DNA from: Listeria ivanovii subsp. ivanovii
GTDB taxonomy: Bacteria > Bacillota > Bacilli > Lactobacillales > Listeriaceae
DNA: 64,000 nt
Reading direction: 5' to 3'
Assembly (NCBI RefSeq): GCF_900187025.1
Contig: NZ_LT906478.1
Span: 2,650,001-2,714,000 of the forward strand
Position numbers and translations under genes: made by a program. Below, piece by piece: positions 10,207 to 21,928 of the stretch. Below the pieces are notes generated by a model that was not told where the DNA came from, searched no databases, and saw only the letters and a list, made by a program, of their open reading frames with translations. The stretch's first letter is position 1. Every line of letters starts with the position of its first letter.

Positions 10207-10235
10207 ATTATACTACAAATCATATCAATTTGCAC
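10207..10235 (-). promoter_or_regulatory. Candidate promoter of the infA-rplQ unit
   Basis: Minus strand, consensus -10 TATAAT at 10207-10212 just downstream of the adk stop codon. The -35 at the right distance is only GTGCAA (17 nt spacer), a weak match. Confidence 0.45.
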
Positions 10236-10273
10236 GCATTGATTTTGACGGTGGTTTCAGCACAGCTTACCCC

Positions 10274-10933
<660 letters not shown>

Positions 10934-10980
10934 TTATTACGCGCTAGCTCCTGCTAGGAAACCCTAACAAGAACTGCGTG

Positions 10981-12276
10981 TTATTTGATAAATCCCCGAT
11001 AGTTCCTTTTTACAAGTTGTCCTTCAAGTTGTTTCGTAGTATCTAATGCTACCCCGATAACAATTAGTAGGCTTGTACCACCAACGGCAAGTGACTGCGG
11101 CAAACTAAACACAGTAGTACCGATAGTTGGAAGTATAGCAACCGCTGAAAGGAAAATTGCACCAACAAATGTTAATCGATAAAGTACCGATGTAAGATAA
11201 GCTTGTGTTTCCCGACCAGGACGTTTACTAGGAATATACCCACCTTGCTTTTTCAAGTTATCTGCAACTTTCTCAGGGTTTACTTGAATGAAAGCATAGA
11301 AATAAGTGAAAGCAACAATTAGTGCAACATATAAAATCATACCAATTGGTTTAGTGTAATCAAACACATCTTTCAATACTTTTACTACATCATTACTTTG
11401 ATCAAAGAAAGTAAGAATAGTTTGTGGTGTAATAATAAATGCACTTGCAAAGATAACTGGGATAACTCCGGCAGAGTTAAGTTTCAACGGCAAATGAGTT
11501 GCTTGCGCGCCCGATTGTTTTGCTCCTGCTACACGTTTAGAGTATTGAATTGGAATTTTGCGCAGTGCTTGTTGGAAGAAGATAACAGCTACAACAATAG
11601 CTAAAATCGCAACCGCGACACCGGCAAGAGTTAATATGTGTAGGAAAAGTTGATCACCAGCGTTTTCAATTTGCGAAACGTATAATTGACGTGCTCCATC
11701 AGGGATACGTGCAACGATACCAGCAAAGATAATGATGGAAACACCATTACCAACGCCTTTAACAGTGATTTGCTCACCTAACCACATTAAGAACATTGTA
11801 CCTGTGGTTAGAACAATCGCGATAATGGCATATCTACCAATAGATGGTTCAATAACCAAACCAGCAGATGACATGCGGTTAAATCCGTATGCCATACCAA
11901 ATGCTTCGACTAAACCAAGACCTATCGTCATGTATCGAGTAAGTTGATTGAGTTTTTTACGACCCATTTCCCCTTGTTTCGACCACTCAGTTAGCTTTGG
12001 AACAACATCCATTTGAAGCAACTGAACAATAATGGAAGATGTAATGTAAGGCATTACACCCATGGCAAAAATTGAGAAGTTTTTTAACGCCCCACCATTA
12101 AATGTGTTTAAAAACCCCAAAATACCGCCATCCATACTAGATTGCAATGCTGCAGCGTTAACTCCCGGTACTGGCACAAACGTACCAATACGGAAAATAA
12201 CTAGCATTGCTAACGTAAATAGTATTTTTTTTCGGATGTCCGCTACTTTGAAGAAGTTAACTAACGTTTGAAACAT
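10981..12276 (-). CDS. secY: Preprotein translocase subunit SecY
   Basis: 431 aa with ten predicted membrane helices, forming the protein-conducting channel. Recognisable segments are FVPVPGVNA in the first periplasmic loop/plug area, MPYITSSIIVQLLQMD (TM2), QYSKRVAGAKQSG in the cytosolic C4 loop, and KKQGGYIPSKRPGRETQAYL in C5, which contacts SecA and the ribosome. The ATG overlaps the rplO stop codon by one base (TAATG), indicating coupling. Confidence 0.97.
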   Translation of the reverse strand: MFQTLVNFFKVADIRKKILFTLAMLVIFRIGTFVPVPGVNAAALQSSMDGGILGFLNTFNGGALKNFSIFAMGVMPYITSSIIVQLLQMDVVPKLTEWSKQGEMGRKKLNQLTRYMTIGLGLVEAFGMAYGFNRMSSAGLVIEPSIGRYAIIAIVLTTGTMFLMWLGEQITVKGVGNGVSIIIFAGIVARIPDGARQLYVSQIENAGDQLFLHILTLAGVAVAILAIVVAVIFFQQALRKIPIQYSKRVAGAKQSGAQATHLPLKLNSAGVIPVIFASAFIITPQTILTFFDQSNDVVKVLKDVFDYTKPIGMILYVALIVAFTYFYAFIQVNPEKVADNLKKQGGYIPSKRPGRETQAYLTSVLYRLTFVGAIFLSAVAILPTIGTTVFSLPQSLAVGGTSLLIVIGVALDTTKQLEGQLVKRNYRGFIK

Positions 12277-12716
12277 TAGATCACCTCAGTTTTTCCGCCA
12301 GCCGCTTCAATTGCTTCTTTAGCAGCTGCAGAGAATTTGTTCGCTTTCACAGTAAGTTTTTTCTCGATTTTACCATCTGATAAAATCTTGATTCCAGATT
12401 TTTCGTTACGAATTATTCCAGTTTCAATTAAAAGTTCTGGTGTTACTTCTGTACCATCTTCAAAGCGGTTTAAAACATCTAAGTTCACGATTGCAAATTC
12501 TTTACGGTTGATATTTGTGAATCCACGTTTTGGAATACGACGGAAAAGTGGAAGTTGTCCACCTTCAAAGCCTAAACGTACGCCACCACCAGAACGAGCT
12601 TTTTGTCCTTTATGACCGCGTCCTGAAGTTTTGCCGTTACCAGAGCCTGTTCCACGACCAACACGATTACGTTCTTTACGAGAACCTTCTGAAGGCTTAA
12701 GTTCATGTAGTTTCAT
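12276..12716 (-). CDS. rplO: 50S ribosomal protein L15
   Basis: 146 aa from ATG 12716 ([20 protein letters not shown]), with GGAGGAGGTG six bases upstream; a start three codons earlier falls inside the binding site. Glycine-rich N-terminal tail [20 protein letters not shown] (about 20-39) threads into 23S rRNA. Confidence 0.96.
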   Translation of the reverse strand: MKLHELKPSEGSRKERNRVGRGTGSGNGKTSGRGHKGQKARSGGGVRLGFEGGQLPLFRRIPKRGFTNINRKEFAIVNLDVLNRFEDGTEVTPELLIETGIIRNEKSGIKILSDGKIEKKLTVKANKFSAAAKEAIEAAGGKTEVI

Positions 12717-12773
12717 GTCAAGCACCTCCTCCTATTTAACAAATTCTATCAATTACATATTATTATATTAAGC

Positions 12774-12953
12774 TTAAACTTCTTTGACGTCCACTAAATG
12801 ACTTACTTTAGTGATCATCCCACGAATTGCAGGATTATCTTCTTTAACCACTACAGAATTTGTTTTACCAAGACCTAATGCTTGAACAGTTTTGCGTTGT
12901 GGTTGAGGGCGTCCGATTAAGCTACGTTTTAAAGTGATTTCTAACTTCGCCAT
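12774..12953 (-). CDS. rpmD: 50S ribosomal protein L30
   Basis: A 59-codon gene read directly between rplO and rpsE: it opens [17 protein letters not shown] and contains the family motif [20 protein letters not shown]. The ATG at 12953 follows GGAGGGAATTATCGTT. Its order rpsE-rpmD-rplO is universal in Firmicute spc operons. Confidence 0.96.
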
Positions 12954-12969
12954 AACGATAATTCCCTCC

Positions 12970-13473
12970 TTATCCTAACAATTCTTCTACTGTTTTGCCG
13001 CGAAGTTTCGCAACATCTTCAGCGTTTTTAAGTTGTTTAATTCCGTCGATTGTAGCACGTACCATGTTAATTGGTGTATTAGATCCAAGCGATTTGGAAG
13101 ATACATCAGCAACACCGGCAAGTTCTAGGACCGCACGAACGGGACCACCAGCAGTTACACCAGAACCGGCACTAGCAGGTTTAAGAAGAATTTCTCCGCC
13201 ACCAAAATGTCCGACTACAGTGTGTGGAATAGTTGTATCTACAGTAGGTACAAGCACCATGTTCTTTTTAGCATCCTCAACAGCTTTACGGATTGCATCT
13301 GGAACTTCTTGTGCTTTACCAGTACCGAAACCAACATGACCATTTTTGTCTCCAACAACAACAAGTGCTGTGAAACGGAAACGACGTCCACCTTTAACTA
13401 CTTTAGCAACACGGTTGATTGTAACAACGCGTTCTTCTAAATCTAATTTGTTTCCATCAATTTGCTCAGGCAT
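12970..13473 (-). CDS. rpsE: 30S ribosomal protein S5
   Basis: 167 aa. Double-stranded RNA-binding-like N-domain with [20 protein letters not shown] (about 22-41), then [20 protein letters not shown] and the [20 protein letters not shown] block of the C-domain. S5 acts in mRNA entry and translational accuracy; no ram-type change can be judged by eye. Confidence 0.97.
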
Positions 13474-13494
13474 GTAATATGTCCCTCCTTCTTA

Positions 13495-13854
13495 TTAAAA
13501 TTCTAGTCCATTTTCGCGAGCTGCTTCAGCAAGAGCTTTTACGCGGCCATGATATAAGTATCCTCCACGGTCAAAAGTGACAGAAGTAATACCTTTTTCG
13601 GAAGCACGTTTAGCAACTAGTTCGCCAACTTTGCTTGCTGCATCAACTTTTGATTCAGCAGAACCGAAATCTTTATCTAAATTAGACGCACTTGCAAGTG
13701 TCACACCATTTACATCATCAATAATTTGAGCATAAATGTTTTTGTTTGAACGGAATACGTTTAAACGTGGACGACTTTCAGTTCCAGAAATCTTAGAACG
13801 AACACGAGCATGTCTTTTTTTACGTACTTTATTTTTGTCGATTTTGGTAATCAC
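13495..13854 (-). CDS. rplR: 50S ribosomal protein L18
   Basis: Best start is a GTG at 13854 ([19 protein letters not shown]), 7 nt after AGAGGTGA, giving 119 aa, the usual length. An ATG 7 codons upstream would place the binding site inside the gene. L18 binds 5S rRNA with L5; the [20 protein letters not shown] and [20 protein letters not shown] blocks are typical. Confidence 0.95.
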
Positions 13855-13893
13855 ACGACTCACCTCTTCTCTCATTTGCCTAATTAAGCGGCA

Positions 13894-14430
13894 TTATTTA
13901 CCAGTTTTACCTTCTTTACGGCGTACATGTTCGCCTTCGTAACGAATACCTTTACCTTTATATGGCTCTGGTGGACGTACGGCACGAATGTTTGCAGCTA
14001 ATTCTCCAACGTGTTCTTTGTTGTATCCTTTAACAATCACTTGTGTGTTTGCAGGAACTTCAATTTCTACGCCTTTCGGAGCAACAAATTCTACTGGATG
14101 AGAGTACCCTACGTTAAGAACAAGCTTGTCGCCTTGTTTTTGTGCACGGTAACCAACACCGATAAGTTCTAATTTCTTTTCATAACCCTCGGAAACTCCG
14201 ACAACCATGTTATTTAAAATAGCACGGGTTGTACCATGAAGCGCGCGGTGGTTTTTATTATCAGTCGGGCGAGAAACGTTAATTTCGTTGCCTTCAATAT
14301 TGATAGTAATTTCTGGGTTGAACTCTTTTACAAGTTCACCTTTAGGACCTTTAACTGTTGCTGTTGATCCATTAAGTGTAACTGTTACACCTGCAGGAAT
14401 CACAATAGTTTTTTTACCTATACGGGACAT
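13894..14430 (-). CDS. rplF: 50S ribosomal protein L6
   Basis: 178 aa with two repeated domains. [17 protein letters not shown] start, [24 protein letters not shown], and the C-terminal [21 protein letters not shown] and [16 protein letters not shown] signature near the factor-binding region by the sarcin-ricin loop. Confidence 0.97.
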   Translation of the reverse strand: MSRIGKKTIVIPAGVTVTLNGSTATVKGPKGELVKEFNPEITINIEGNEINVSRPTDNKNHRALHGTTRAILNNMVVGVSEGYEKKLELIGVGYRAQKQGDKLVLNVGYSHPVEFVAPKGVEIEVPANTQVIVKGYNKEHVGELAANIRAVRPPEPYKGKGIRYEGEHVRRKEGKTGK

Positions 14431-14460
14431 TTATTGCACCTCCTTATGGTTTACTTTTTC

Positions 14461-14859
14461 TTACCAAACGTATGCTAGTACTTCTCCGCCGACTTGTTTA
14501 GCACGGGCTTCTTTGTCGGTTAAAACACCTTGGGAAGTAGACACGATTGCGATACCAAGACCATTAAGGACTTTAGGCACCTCATTTGATTTTGCATATA
14601 CACGCAAACCTGGTTTACTAATACGTTTTAAACCAGTGATTACACGTTCGCCAGTCGCTCCATATTTCAAGAAAACACGGATTGTTCCAGCATTGTCATC
14701 TTCAATATATTCAACGTCACGGATAAAACCTTCACGCTTCAATATTTCAGCAATTTCTTTTTTGATTTTGGATGCAGGCAGTTCTAATTTATCATGTTTA
14801 ACCATGTTTGCATTACGAATGCGAGTTAGAAAATCTGCAATTGGATCTGTCATCACCAT
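14461..14859 (-). CDS. rpsH: 30S ribosomal protein S8
   Basis: 132 aa. [19 protein letters not shown] (about 5-23) and the C-terminal [20 protein letters not shown] motif identify S8, which binds helix 21 of 16S rRNA and in enterobacteria also represses the spc operon. AAGGAGGG lies 9 nt before the ATG at 14859; an internal ATG two codons later is less well spaced. Confidence 0.97.
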   Translation of the reverse strand: MVMTDPIADFLTRIRNANMVKHDKLELPASKIKKEIAEILKREGFIRDVEYIEDDNAGTIRVFLKYGATGERVITGLKRISKPGLRVYAKSNEVPKVLNGLGIAIVSTSQGVLTDKEARAKQVGGEVLAYVW

Positions 14860-14889
14860 GTATAATACCCTCCTTCCTTAAACTCTTTC

Positions 14890-15087
<198 letters not shown>

Positions 15088-15106
15088 CTACTAAAATTAA
15101 TTTTGA

Positions 15107-15646
15107 TTACTTTTGAAATGGCATCCCTAGTTGAGTAAGTAACTCATGAGATTCTTCATCACTTTTGGCAGTTGTAACGATTACTACGTCCATACCGCGC
15201 ACTTTTGATACTTGATCGTAATCAATTTCAGGGAAAATAAGTTGCTCTCTTACACCCAACGTATAGTTACCACGGCCATCGAAAGCTTTTTTCGATACAC
15301 CACGGAAGTCACGAACACGTGGAAGTGAAACAGTAACTAATTTATCTAAGAAATCATACATGCGTTCACCACGTAAAGTTACTTTAGCACCGATTGGCAT
15401 TCCTTCACGAAGACGGAAACCAGCGATAGAATTTTTTGCTTTTGTAATTACAGGTTTTTGACCAGTGATAAGAGCTAACTCCTCAACTGCACTGTCTAAA
15501 ACTTTTGCATTTGCTGTAGCGTCACCAACACCAGTGTTGATTACGATTTTATCTATTTTTGGAACCTCCATTACGGAGTCATAATTGAATTTGCTCATTA
15601 AAGCAGGAACAATTTCCTTAAGATATTGATCTTTAAGGCGATTCAT
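15107..15646 (-). CDS. rplE: 50S ribosomal protein L5
   Basis: 179 aa. [21 protein letters not shown] (key part KIVINTGVG, about 31-39), [22 protein letters not shown] and the FPEIDYDQV tail region. L5 bridges 5S rRNA and P-site tRNA at the subunit interface. Start at 15646 follows AAGGAGGG. Confidence 0.97.
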   Translation of the reverse strand: MNRLKDQYLKEIVPALMSKFNYDSVMEVPKIDKIVINTGVGDATANAKVLDSAVEELALITGQKPVITKAKNSIAGFRLREGMPIGAKVTLRGERMYDFLDKLVTVSLPRVRDFRGVSKKAFDGRGNYTLGVREQLIFPEIDYDQVSKVRGMDVVIVTTAKSDEESHELLTQLGMPFQK

Positions 15647-15672
15647 GTAATATTCCCTCCTTCCTACGACTA

Positions 15673-15984
15673 TTATTTATCTATTACTTCACCGGATTTT
15701 TTTGCTACGCGTACTTTCTTATCGCCTTTAACTTCGTAGCCTACACGAGTAGGTTCGCCTGTTTTAGGGTCAATTAGCATTACGTTTGAAACATGGATTG
15801 GTGCTTCAACATTCAAGATTCCGCCTTGCGGGTTGATGTTGGAAGGTTTTGTATGTTTTTTAACCATATTAATTCCTTCAATAAGTACGCGGTCCTTTTT
15901 CGGAAATGCTGCGAGCACTTTGCCGGATTTGCCTTTATCTTTACCAGTAATAACTTTTACTTTATCACCTTTTTTGACATGCAT
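15673..15984 (-). CDS. rplX: 50S ribosomal protein L24
   Basis: 103 aa KOW-domain protein: [20 protein letters not shown] (about 4-23) is the KOW motif, followed by the [14 protein letters not shown] segment. L24 nucleates assembly of the 5' domain of 23S rRNA. Start preceded by AAGGAGGTGC. Confidence 0.97.
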   Translation of the reverse strand: MHVKKGDKVKVITGKDKGKSGKVLAAFPKKDRVLIEGINMVKKHTKPSNINPQGGILNVEAPIHVSNVMLIDPKTGEPTRVGYEVKGDKKVRVAKKSGEVIDK

Positions 15985-16021
15985 TGGTATAGCACCTCCT
16001 TGATTTCTTGGAACTTATTTT

Positions 16022-16444
<423 letters not shown>

Positions 16445-16469
16445 TCACAATCTATTTTTAACTTTTGAT

Positions 16470-16733
16470 TTAGATAATTACTGCTTCTTCTACAACTTCT
16501 AGTAAACGGAAATGTTTAGTTGCAGACAATGGACGAGTTTCGGAAATACGAACTACATCGCCAGTTTTTGCAATGTTATTTTCATCATGCGCTTTGAATT
16601 TTTTAGAATACTTCACGCGTTTACCGTACAAACCATGTTTCTTGTACGTTTCAACAACCACGGTAATTGTTTTATCCATTTTGTCGGATACAACACGACC
16701 AGTATAAACTTTACGTTGGTTACGGTCAGCCAT
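16470..16733 (-). CDS. rpsQ: 30S ribosomal protein S17
   Basis: 87 aa OB-fold protein. [20 protein letters not shown] and the [21 protein letters not shown]-terminus are diagnostic. S17 binds the 5' domain of 16S rRNA early in assembly. Lies in the rplP-rpmC-rpsQ trio. Confidence 0.97.
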
Positions 16734-16760
16734 GTATTAAAACCTCCTTACGATTCTTTT

Positions 16761-16952
16761 TTAAGCAAGTTCTCTTTCCCTGACGATTGTTTTCATACGG
16801 GCAATTGCTTTACGAACCTCACGAATACGTGCGGTGTTTTCTAATTGACCAGTAGCTAATTGAAAGCGCAGGTTGAAGAGCTCTTCTTTCAAAGCTTTTT
16901 CTTGATCTTGGATTTCGGTAGTGGATAAATCACGGATATCATTAGCTTTCAT
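16761..16952 (-). CDS. rpmC: 50S ribosomal protein L29
   Basis: 63 aa from the ATG at 16952 ([17 protein letters not shown]), overlapping the last 11 nt of rplP; the frame opens slightly earlier, but those codons belong to the rplP tail. Two-helix protein at the polypeptide exit tunnel with the [15 protein letters not shown] motif. Confidence 0.95.
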
Positions 16953-17376
16953 TTGCTTCACCACCAATTTCTTCACGTTTAACGATCTTAGTTTTGACCG
17001 GCAGTTTATGTGCTGCTAGACGTAATGCTTCACGCGCTACATCTTCAGGTACACCTGCGATTTCAAACATAATTTTGCCACGTTTAACTGGGCTTACCCA
17101 ACCTTCCGGAGCACCTTTACCTTTACCCATCCGAACCCCGATTGGTTTAGAAGTGTAAGATTTATGAGGGAAAATTTTAATCCAAACTTTACCGCCACGT
17201 TTCATGTAACGAGTCATTGCGATACGAGCTGCTTCGATTTGACGGTTTGTAATCCAAGAAGCTTCAACTGCTTGAAGACCGTATTCACCAAATGCAACTT
17301 CAGTTCCGCCTTTCGCGCGTCCACGCATGTTTCCGCGGAATTCACGACGGTATTTTACACGTTTAGGAACTAACAT
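16942..17376 (-). CDS. rplP: 50S ribosomal protein L16
   Basis: 144 aa. [20 protein letters not shown] start, the [20 protein letters not shown] block and the [19 protein letters not shown] loop, which reaches towards the A and P sites. 2 nt after rpsC; its 3' end overlaps rpmC. Confidence 0.97.
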
Positions 17377-17378
17377 TA

Positions 17379-18035
17379 TTATTTTCCTCCTTCCACATTG
17401 TTTTTCTTCGTAGGAAGGACTTCACCACGGTAGATCCAGACTTTTACGCCTAATTTACCATAAGTTGTGTCAGCTTCTTCCCATGCGTAGTCGATATCGG
17501 CACGCAATGTATGAAGAGGTACTGTTCCTTCGCTATAGTGTTCAGCACGAGCGATATCCGCTCCGCCAAGACGACCAGATACTTGAGTTTTGATACCTTT
17601 TGCTCCAGCACGCATAGTACGTTGGATAGCTTGTTTTTGCGCACGACGGAAAGATACACGACCTTCCAATTGACGAGCGATATTTTCAGCAACCAATTTT
17701 GCGTCTAGGTCAGCACGTTTAATTTCTACGATGTTGATATGAACACGTTTTTGAGTAAGTTCGTTTAAGTTTTTGCGTAATGCTTCAACTTCTGAACCAC
17801 CTTTACCGATAACCATACCAGGTTTAGCAGTATGAATAGTGATATTCACACGGTTAGCTGCACGTTCGATTTCTACACGAGAAACAGAAGCGTCAGATAG
17901 ACGTTTTGCAACATAATCACGGATGCGTAAATCTTCATGTAAGAAGTCCGCATAATCTTTTTCCGCGTACCATTTGGAGTCCCAATCACGGATGACACCG
18001 ATACGCATACCTATTGGATGTACTTTTTGACCCAC
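17379..18035 (-). CDS. rpsC: 30S ribosomal protein S3
   Basis: 218 aa. N-terminal KH domain with [18 protein letters not shown] (about 75-92), whose GKGG loop binds RNA, and the C-terminal [19 protein letters not shown] block. S3 lines the mRNA entry tunnel with S4 and S5. 3 nt after rplV. Confidence 0.97.
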
Positions 18036-18038
18036 GAA

Positions 18039-18395
18039 TTATCCCTCCTTCACTTCAGATACCACAACTGTAATGTGGCTAGTACGTTTGTTAATTGCAC
18101 TTGCACGACCTTGTGCACGTGGACGGAAACGTTTAAGTGTTGGACCTTCGTCAACAAATGCTTCCTCTACTACAAGGTTGTTAATGTCTAAATCATAGTT
18201 ATGCTCTGCGTTAGCAATAGCGGATTTTAATACTTTTTCAATAATTGGGGAAGCTGATCTTGGAGTATACTTCAAGATTGCAATTGCTTCGCCAACTTGC
18301 TTGCCTCGAATTAAATCAATGACGATTCTAGCTTTGCGAGGAGCAATACGAACCGTTTTGGCAACGGCTTTTGCGCTTGTAACTTCACTTGCCAT
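18039..18395 (-). CDS. rplV: 50S ribosomal protein L22
   Basis: 118 aa. [20 protein letters not shown] (about 22-41) and the beta-hairpin tip [19 protein letters not shown], which lines the exit tunnel and is the site of macrolide-resistance changes in other species; none can be asserted here. Confidence 0.97.
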
Positions 18396-18415
18396 TAGGA
18401 TATCCTCCTCTCAAA

Positions 18416-18694
18416 TTAGCGTTTAGTTTTTTTATCGTCGCCCGCATGACCGCGGTACGTACGAGTTGGTGCGAATTCGCCCAGTTTGTGTCCTACCATA
18501 TCTTCTTGAACATAAACAGGAACGTGTTTACGTCCATCATATACTGCGATTGTTTGTCCAACAAAAGTTGGGAAAATCGTGGAGCGACGAGACCAAGTTT
18601 TAATAACTTGTTTCTTTTCGCTTTCTGCTGCTGCTTCCACTTTCTTCATCAAGTGGTCATCAACAAAAGGTCCTTTTTTCAAACTACGACCCAT
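18416..18694 (-). CDS. rpsS: 30S ribosomal protein S19
   Basis: 92 aa from ATG 18694 ([20 protein letters not shown]), with GGGAGG upstream; the open frame continues 14 codons further without a start signal. S19 binds the 16S head with S13. [20 protein letters not shown] is the conserved C-terminal block. Confidence 0.96.
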   Translation of the reverse strand: MGRSLKKGPFVDDHLMKKVEAAAESEKKQVIKTWSRRSTIFPTFVGQTIAVYDGRKHVPVYVQEDMVGHKLGEFAPTRTYRGHAGDDKKTKR

Positions 18695-18781
18695 GACGGA
18701 ACCTCCCTTCGCATAGTCAGGAAGCTGAGAACGCATGTCCTCGCTATCCTGCTACCAATTTTATTCAATCTATTAATCCGA

Positions 18782-19615
18782 TTATTTTTTCTTACGACGA
18801 CGCACGATAAATTTATCGGAGTTGTTATTTTTCTTACGTGTTTTGTATCCAAGAGTTGGTTTACCCCATGGAGACATTGGCGATTTACGGCCGATTGGAG
18901 CTTTACCTTCACCACCACCGTGTGGGTGATCGTTCGGGTTCATTACAGATCCACGAACAGTTGGGCGTTTACCCATCCAACGTGAACGACCTGCTTTACC
19001 GATGTTGATAAGTTCGTGTTGTTCATTACCAACTTGACCGATTGTAGCGCGACAAGTGGAAAGGATCATACGAACTTCACCAGAGTTTAAGCGGATTAAT
19101 ACGTATTTGCCTTCTTTACCAAGCACTTGAGCACTTGTTCCAGCTGAACGTACTAATTGACCACCTTTACCAGGTTTCATTTCGATATTGTGGATAACAG
19201 TACCCACTGGAATATCTTTTAATTCTAGTGCATTACCGATTTTGATGTCGGCTTCTGCTCCTGAATAAATTGTTTGACCTACTTCAAGGCCTTTTGCTGC
19301 GATGATGTAGCGTTTTTCTCCATCAGCATAGTTGATTAAAGCAATATTAGCAGAACGGTTTGGATCGTACTCGATCGTTGCAACGCGTCCTGGAATACCA
19401 TCTTTGTTACGTTTGAAATCAATCACGCGGTATTGGCGTTTATGGCCACCGCCGTGATGACGAACAGTTAACTTACCTTGGTTATTGCGTCCGGCTTTCT
19501 TTTTAAGAGGACGTAGTAAAGATTTTTCTGGAGTACTTGTAGTAATCTCAGCAAAATCTGAACTAGTCATATGCCGGCGCCCGTTTGTGGTAGGTTTATA
19601 CTTTTTGATCGCCAT
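18782..19615 (-). CDS. rplB: 50S ribosomal protein L2
   Basis: 277 aa. OB-fold and SH3-like domains bind 23S rRNA near the peptidyl-transferase centre. Visible blocks are [19 protein letters not shown] (about 52-70) and [19 protein letters not shown] near the C-terminus, carrying the conserved His essential for peptidyl transfer in E. coli. Then the basic tail [10 protein letters not shown]. Confidence 0.97.
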   Translation of the reverse strand: MAIKKYKPTTNGRRHMTSSDFAEITTSTPEKSLLRPLKKKAGRNNQGKLTVRHHGGGHKRQYRVIDFKRNKDGIPGRVATIEYDPNRSANIALINYADGEKRYIIAAKGLEVGQTIYSGAEADIKIGNALELKDIPVGTVIHNIEMKPGKGGQLVRSAGTSAQVLGKEGKYVLIRLNSGEVRMILSTCRATIGQVGNEQHELINIGKAGRSRWMGKRPTVRGSVMNPNDHPHGGGEGKAPIGRKSPMSPWGKPTLGYKTRKKNNNSDKFIVRRRKKK

Positions 19616-19655
19616 TGTTTCCCCTCCTCGTTAGATTTATTTAAAGTTAGTCGAA

Positions 19656-19940
19656 TTATACTTCAAAGAATTGAATTTCTTTGCTGTCAGCTGTAACAGT
19701 AACAATCGCTTTACGGCGTTTGTTAGTGTAACCTGCATAACGGCCCATACGTTTCAGTTTACCTTTGTAATTCATTACGTTTACTTTAGCAACTTTTACG
19801 TCGAAAATTTCTTCAATTGCGTATTTTACTTGCGTTTTAGTTGCGCGAGTATCTACTTCAAATGTATATTTCTTATCGTCGAGAATGCTTGTAGATTCTT
19901 CAGTTACAACTGGGCGCTTAATGATGTCGCGTGCATCCAT
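19656..19940 (-). CDS. rplW: 50S ribosomal protein L23
   Basis: 94 aa. [20 protein letters not shown] start and [20 protein letters not shown] near the C-terminus. L23 sits at the tunnel exit and docks trigger factor and the signal recognition particle. Its start overlaps the rplD stop by one base. Confidence 0.97.
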   Translation of the reverse strand: MDARDIIKRPVVTEESTSILDDKKYTFEVDTRATKTQVKYAIEEIFDVKVAKVNVMNYKGKLKRMGRYAGYTNKRRKAIVTVTADSKEIQFFEV

Positions 19941-20563
19941 TATGCGAGCACCTCCTCTACTTTTTCGACAGCTGCTTTAGTGATAATTAACTTATCATGT
20001 TTAGCAACTTCTAGTACTGAGATACTTTCAGCTGGAATAACTGTAATGCCTTGTAAGTTGCGTGCAGATAATTCTACATTTTCACTTTCACCAGCAACTA
20101 CGATTAGTGCCTTAGTATCTACAGAGATATTTTTAAGAAAAGCCGCAAATTCTTTTGTTTTAGGAGCATCGAAAGTTAAACCTTCAAGTACAACTAATTT
20201 TTCTTCATTTACTTTAGAAGAAAGAATTGATTTAATCGCTAAACGACGAACTTTCTTAGGTAACTTGTAAGCATATGAACGAGGTGTTGGGCCGAATACG
20301 ACACCACCGCCACGCCATTGTGGGGAACGGATTGAACCTTGACGGGCACGACCTGTACCTTTTTGACGCCATGGTTTACGTCCGCCACCACGTACTTCTG
20401 AACGATTTTTCACTTTATGAGTCCCTTGACGTAGGGATGCACGTTGGCTCAAAATCACATCAACAACAACTTTTTCATTTGGTTCGATACCGAAAACAGT
20501 GTCGTTTAAAGTAATTTCGCCAGCGTTTGTTCCATCTTGTTTAAGTAAGCTTAATTTTGGCAT
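19940..20563 (-). CDS. rplD: 50S ribosomal protein L4
   Basis: 207 aa. [19 protein letters not shown], then the tunnel-lining loop [20 protein letters not shown] (about 60-79) that narrows the exit tunnel. In E. coli L4 also represses the S10 operon; in Firmicutes that role is not established. Confidence 0.97.
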   Translation of the reverse strand: MPKLSLLKQDGTNAGEITLNDTVFGIEPNEKVVVDVILSQRASLRQGTHKVKNRSEVRGGGRKPWRQKGTGRARQGSIRSPQWRGGGVVFGPTPRSYAYKLPKKVRRLAIKSILSSKVNEEKLVVLEGLTFDAPKTKEFAAFLKNISVDTKALIVVAGESENVELSARNLQGITVIPAESISVLEVAKHDKLIITKAAVEKVEEVLA

Positions 20564-20588
20564 TCGTTAGTCCTCCTTTCCAAATAAA

Positions 20589-21218
20589 TTATTTTGCTTT
20601 AGTAGCAGTTTTAATTTGAACTAATGCTTTTTTAGCGCCTGGAACGTTTCCTTTTACTAAAAGAACGTTCTTTTCAACGTCTACTTTAACGATTTCTAGG
20701 TTTTGGATAGTGATTTGTTCCCCACCCATACGACCTGGAAGTAGTTTATTTTTGAAAACACGGTTAGGTGCTACTGGACCCATTGAACCTGGGCGACGAT
20801 GGTAACGGGAACCATGGGCCATAGGGCCGCGTGATTGTCCGTGGCGTTTAATAACACCTTGGAATCCTTTACCTTTCGATACGCCTGTCGCGTCGATGAT
20901 GTCACCTTCTGCGAATACGTCTACTTTTACTTCTGAACCAATCTCATACTCGTCTAAGTTTACATCGCGGAATTCGCGAATGAAGCGCTTAGGAGTAGTA
21001 TTGGCTTTTGCTACATGACCTTGTTCGGGTTTGTTTGACAATTTTGCTCTCTTATCTTCGAAACCAATTTGTACAGCTTCGTAGCCATCAGTTTCAACAG
21101 TTTTCTTTTGAAGTACCACGTTTTGTGCTGCTTCGATAACTGTTACTGGAATAAGTTCGCCGTTTTCAGTGAAAACTTGTGTCATCCCTACTTTTCTACC
21201 TAAGATTCCTTTGGTCAT
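20589..21218 (-). CDS. rplC: 50S ribosomal protein L3
   Basis: 209 aa. [20 protein letters not shown] start and the central extension [20 protein letters not shown] (about 126-145) plus RRPGSMGP, which reaches the peptidyl-transferase centre. Second gene of the S10 operon, 34 nt after rpsJ. Confidence 0.97.
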   Translation of the reverse strand: MTKGILGRKVGMTQVFTENGELIPVTVIEAAQNVVLQKKTVETDGYEAVQIGFEDKRAKLSNKPEQGHVAKANTTPKRFIREFRDVNLDEYEIGSEVKVDVFAEGDIIDATGVSKGKGFQGVIKRHGQSRGPMAHGSRYHRRPGSMGPVAPNRVFKNKLLPGRMGGEQITIQNLEIVKVDVEKNVLLVKGNVPGAKKALVQIKTATKAK

Positions 21219-21252
21219 GAGTCACACCTCCTGTTAATTTAATATATTCTTA

Positions 21253-21742
<490 letters not shown>

Positions 21743-21747
21743 TATCT

Positions 21748-21776
21748 ATTATACACGGGTTAGGTATAGTAATCAA
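21748..21776 (-). promoter_or_regulatory. Promoter of the S10-spc superoperon
   Basis: Minus strand: -35 TTGATT (21771-21776), 17 nt spacer, consensus -10 TATAAT (21748-21753). No other strong promoter is apparent until the one upstream of infA. Confidence 0.8.
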
Positions 21777-21884
21777 CCGCTTTTCAAAAAAAGTTTTAAG
21801 TTATTTTTATCGGAGCTATTATATAGAAGAAATAAGAGATGAGTATAGTGAAAAATAGCTCTAGATAAGAATTTTACCCCACAC

Positions 21885-21925
21885 AAAAAAAAAAAAAAAA
21901 AAAAAACCCGTTAAAAATCCGGATG
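21885..21925 (-). terminator. Terminator after the second EcfT, with a 22-base homopolymer
   Basis: On the minus strand a short stem (ATCCG with CGGGT, loop about 9 nt) follows the gene at 21929 and runs straight into 22 consecutive T (A22 at 21885-21906 on the plus strand). The U tract is far longer than needed for termination. The same region lies upstream of the S10 promoter. Confidence 0.75.
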
Positions 21926-21928
21926 TTT

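Noticed and set aside
18389-18985. Plus-strand 198-codon frame opposite rpsS and rplB
   Set aside because: Codon usage and composition are those of an antisense shadow; it crosses two ribosomal genes and has no binding site. The same applies to other plus-strand frames opposite ribosomal, fusA and tkt genes.
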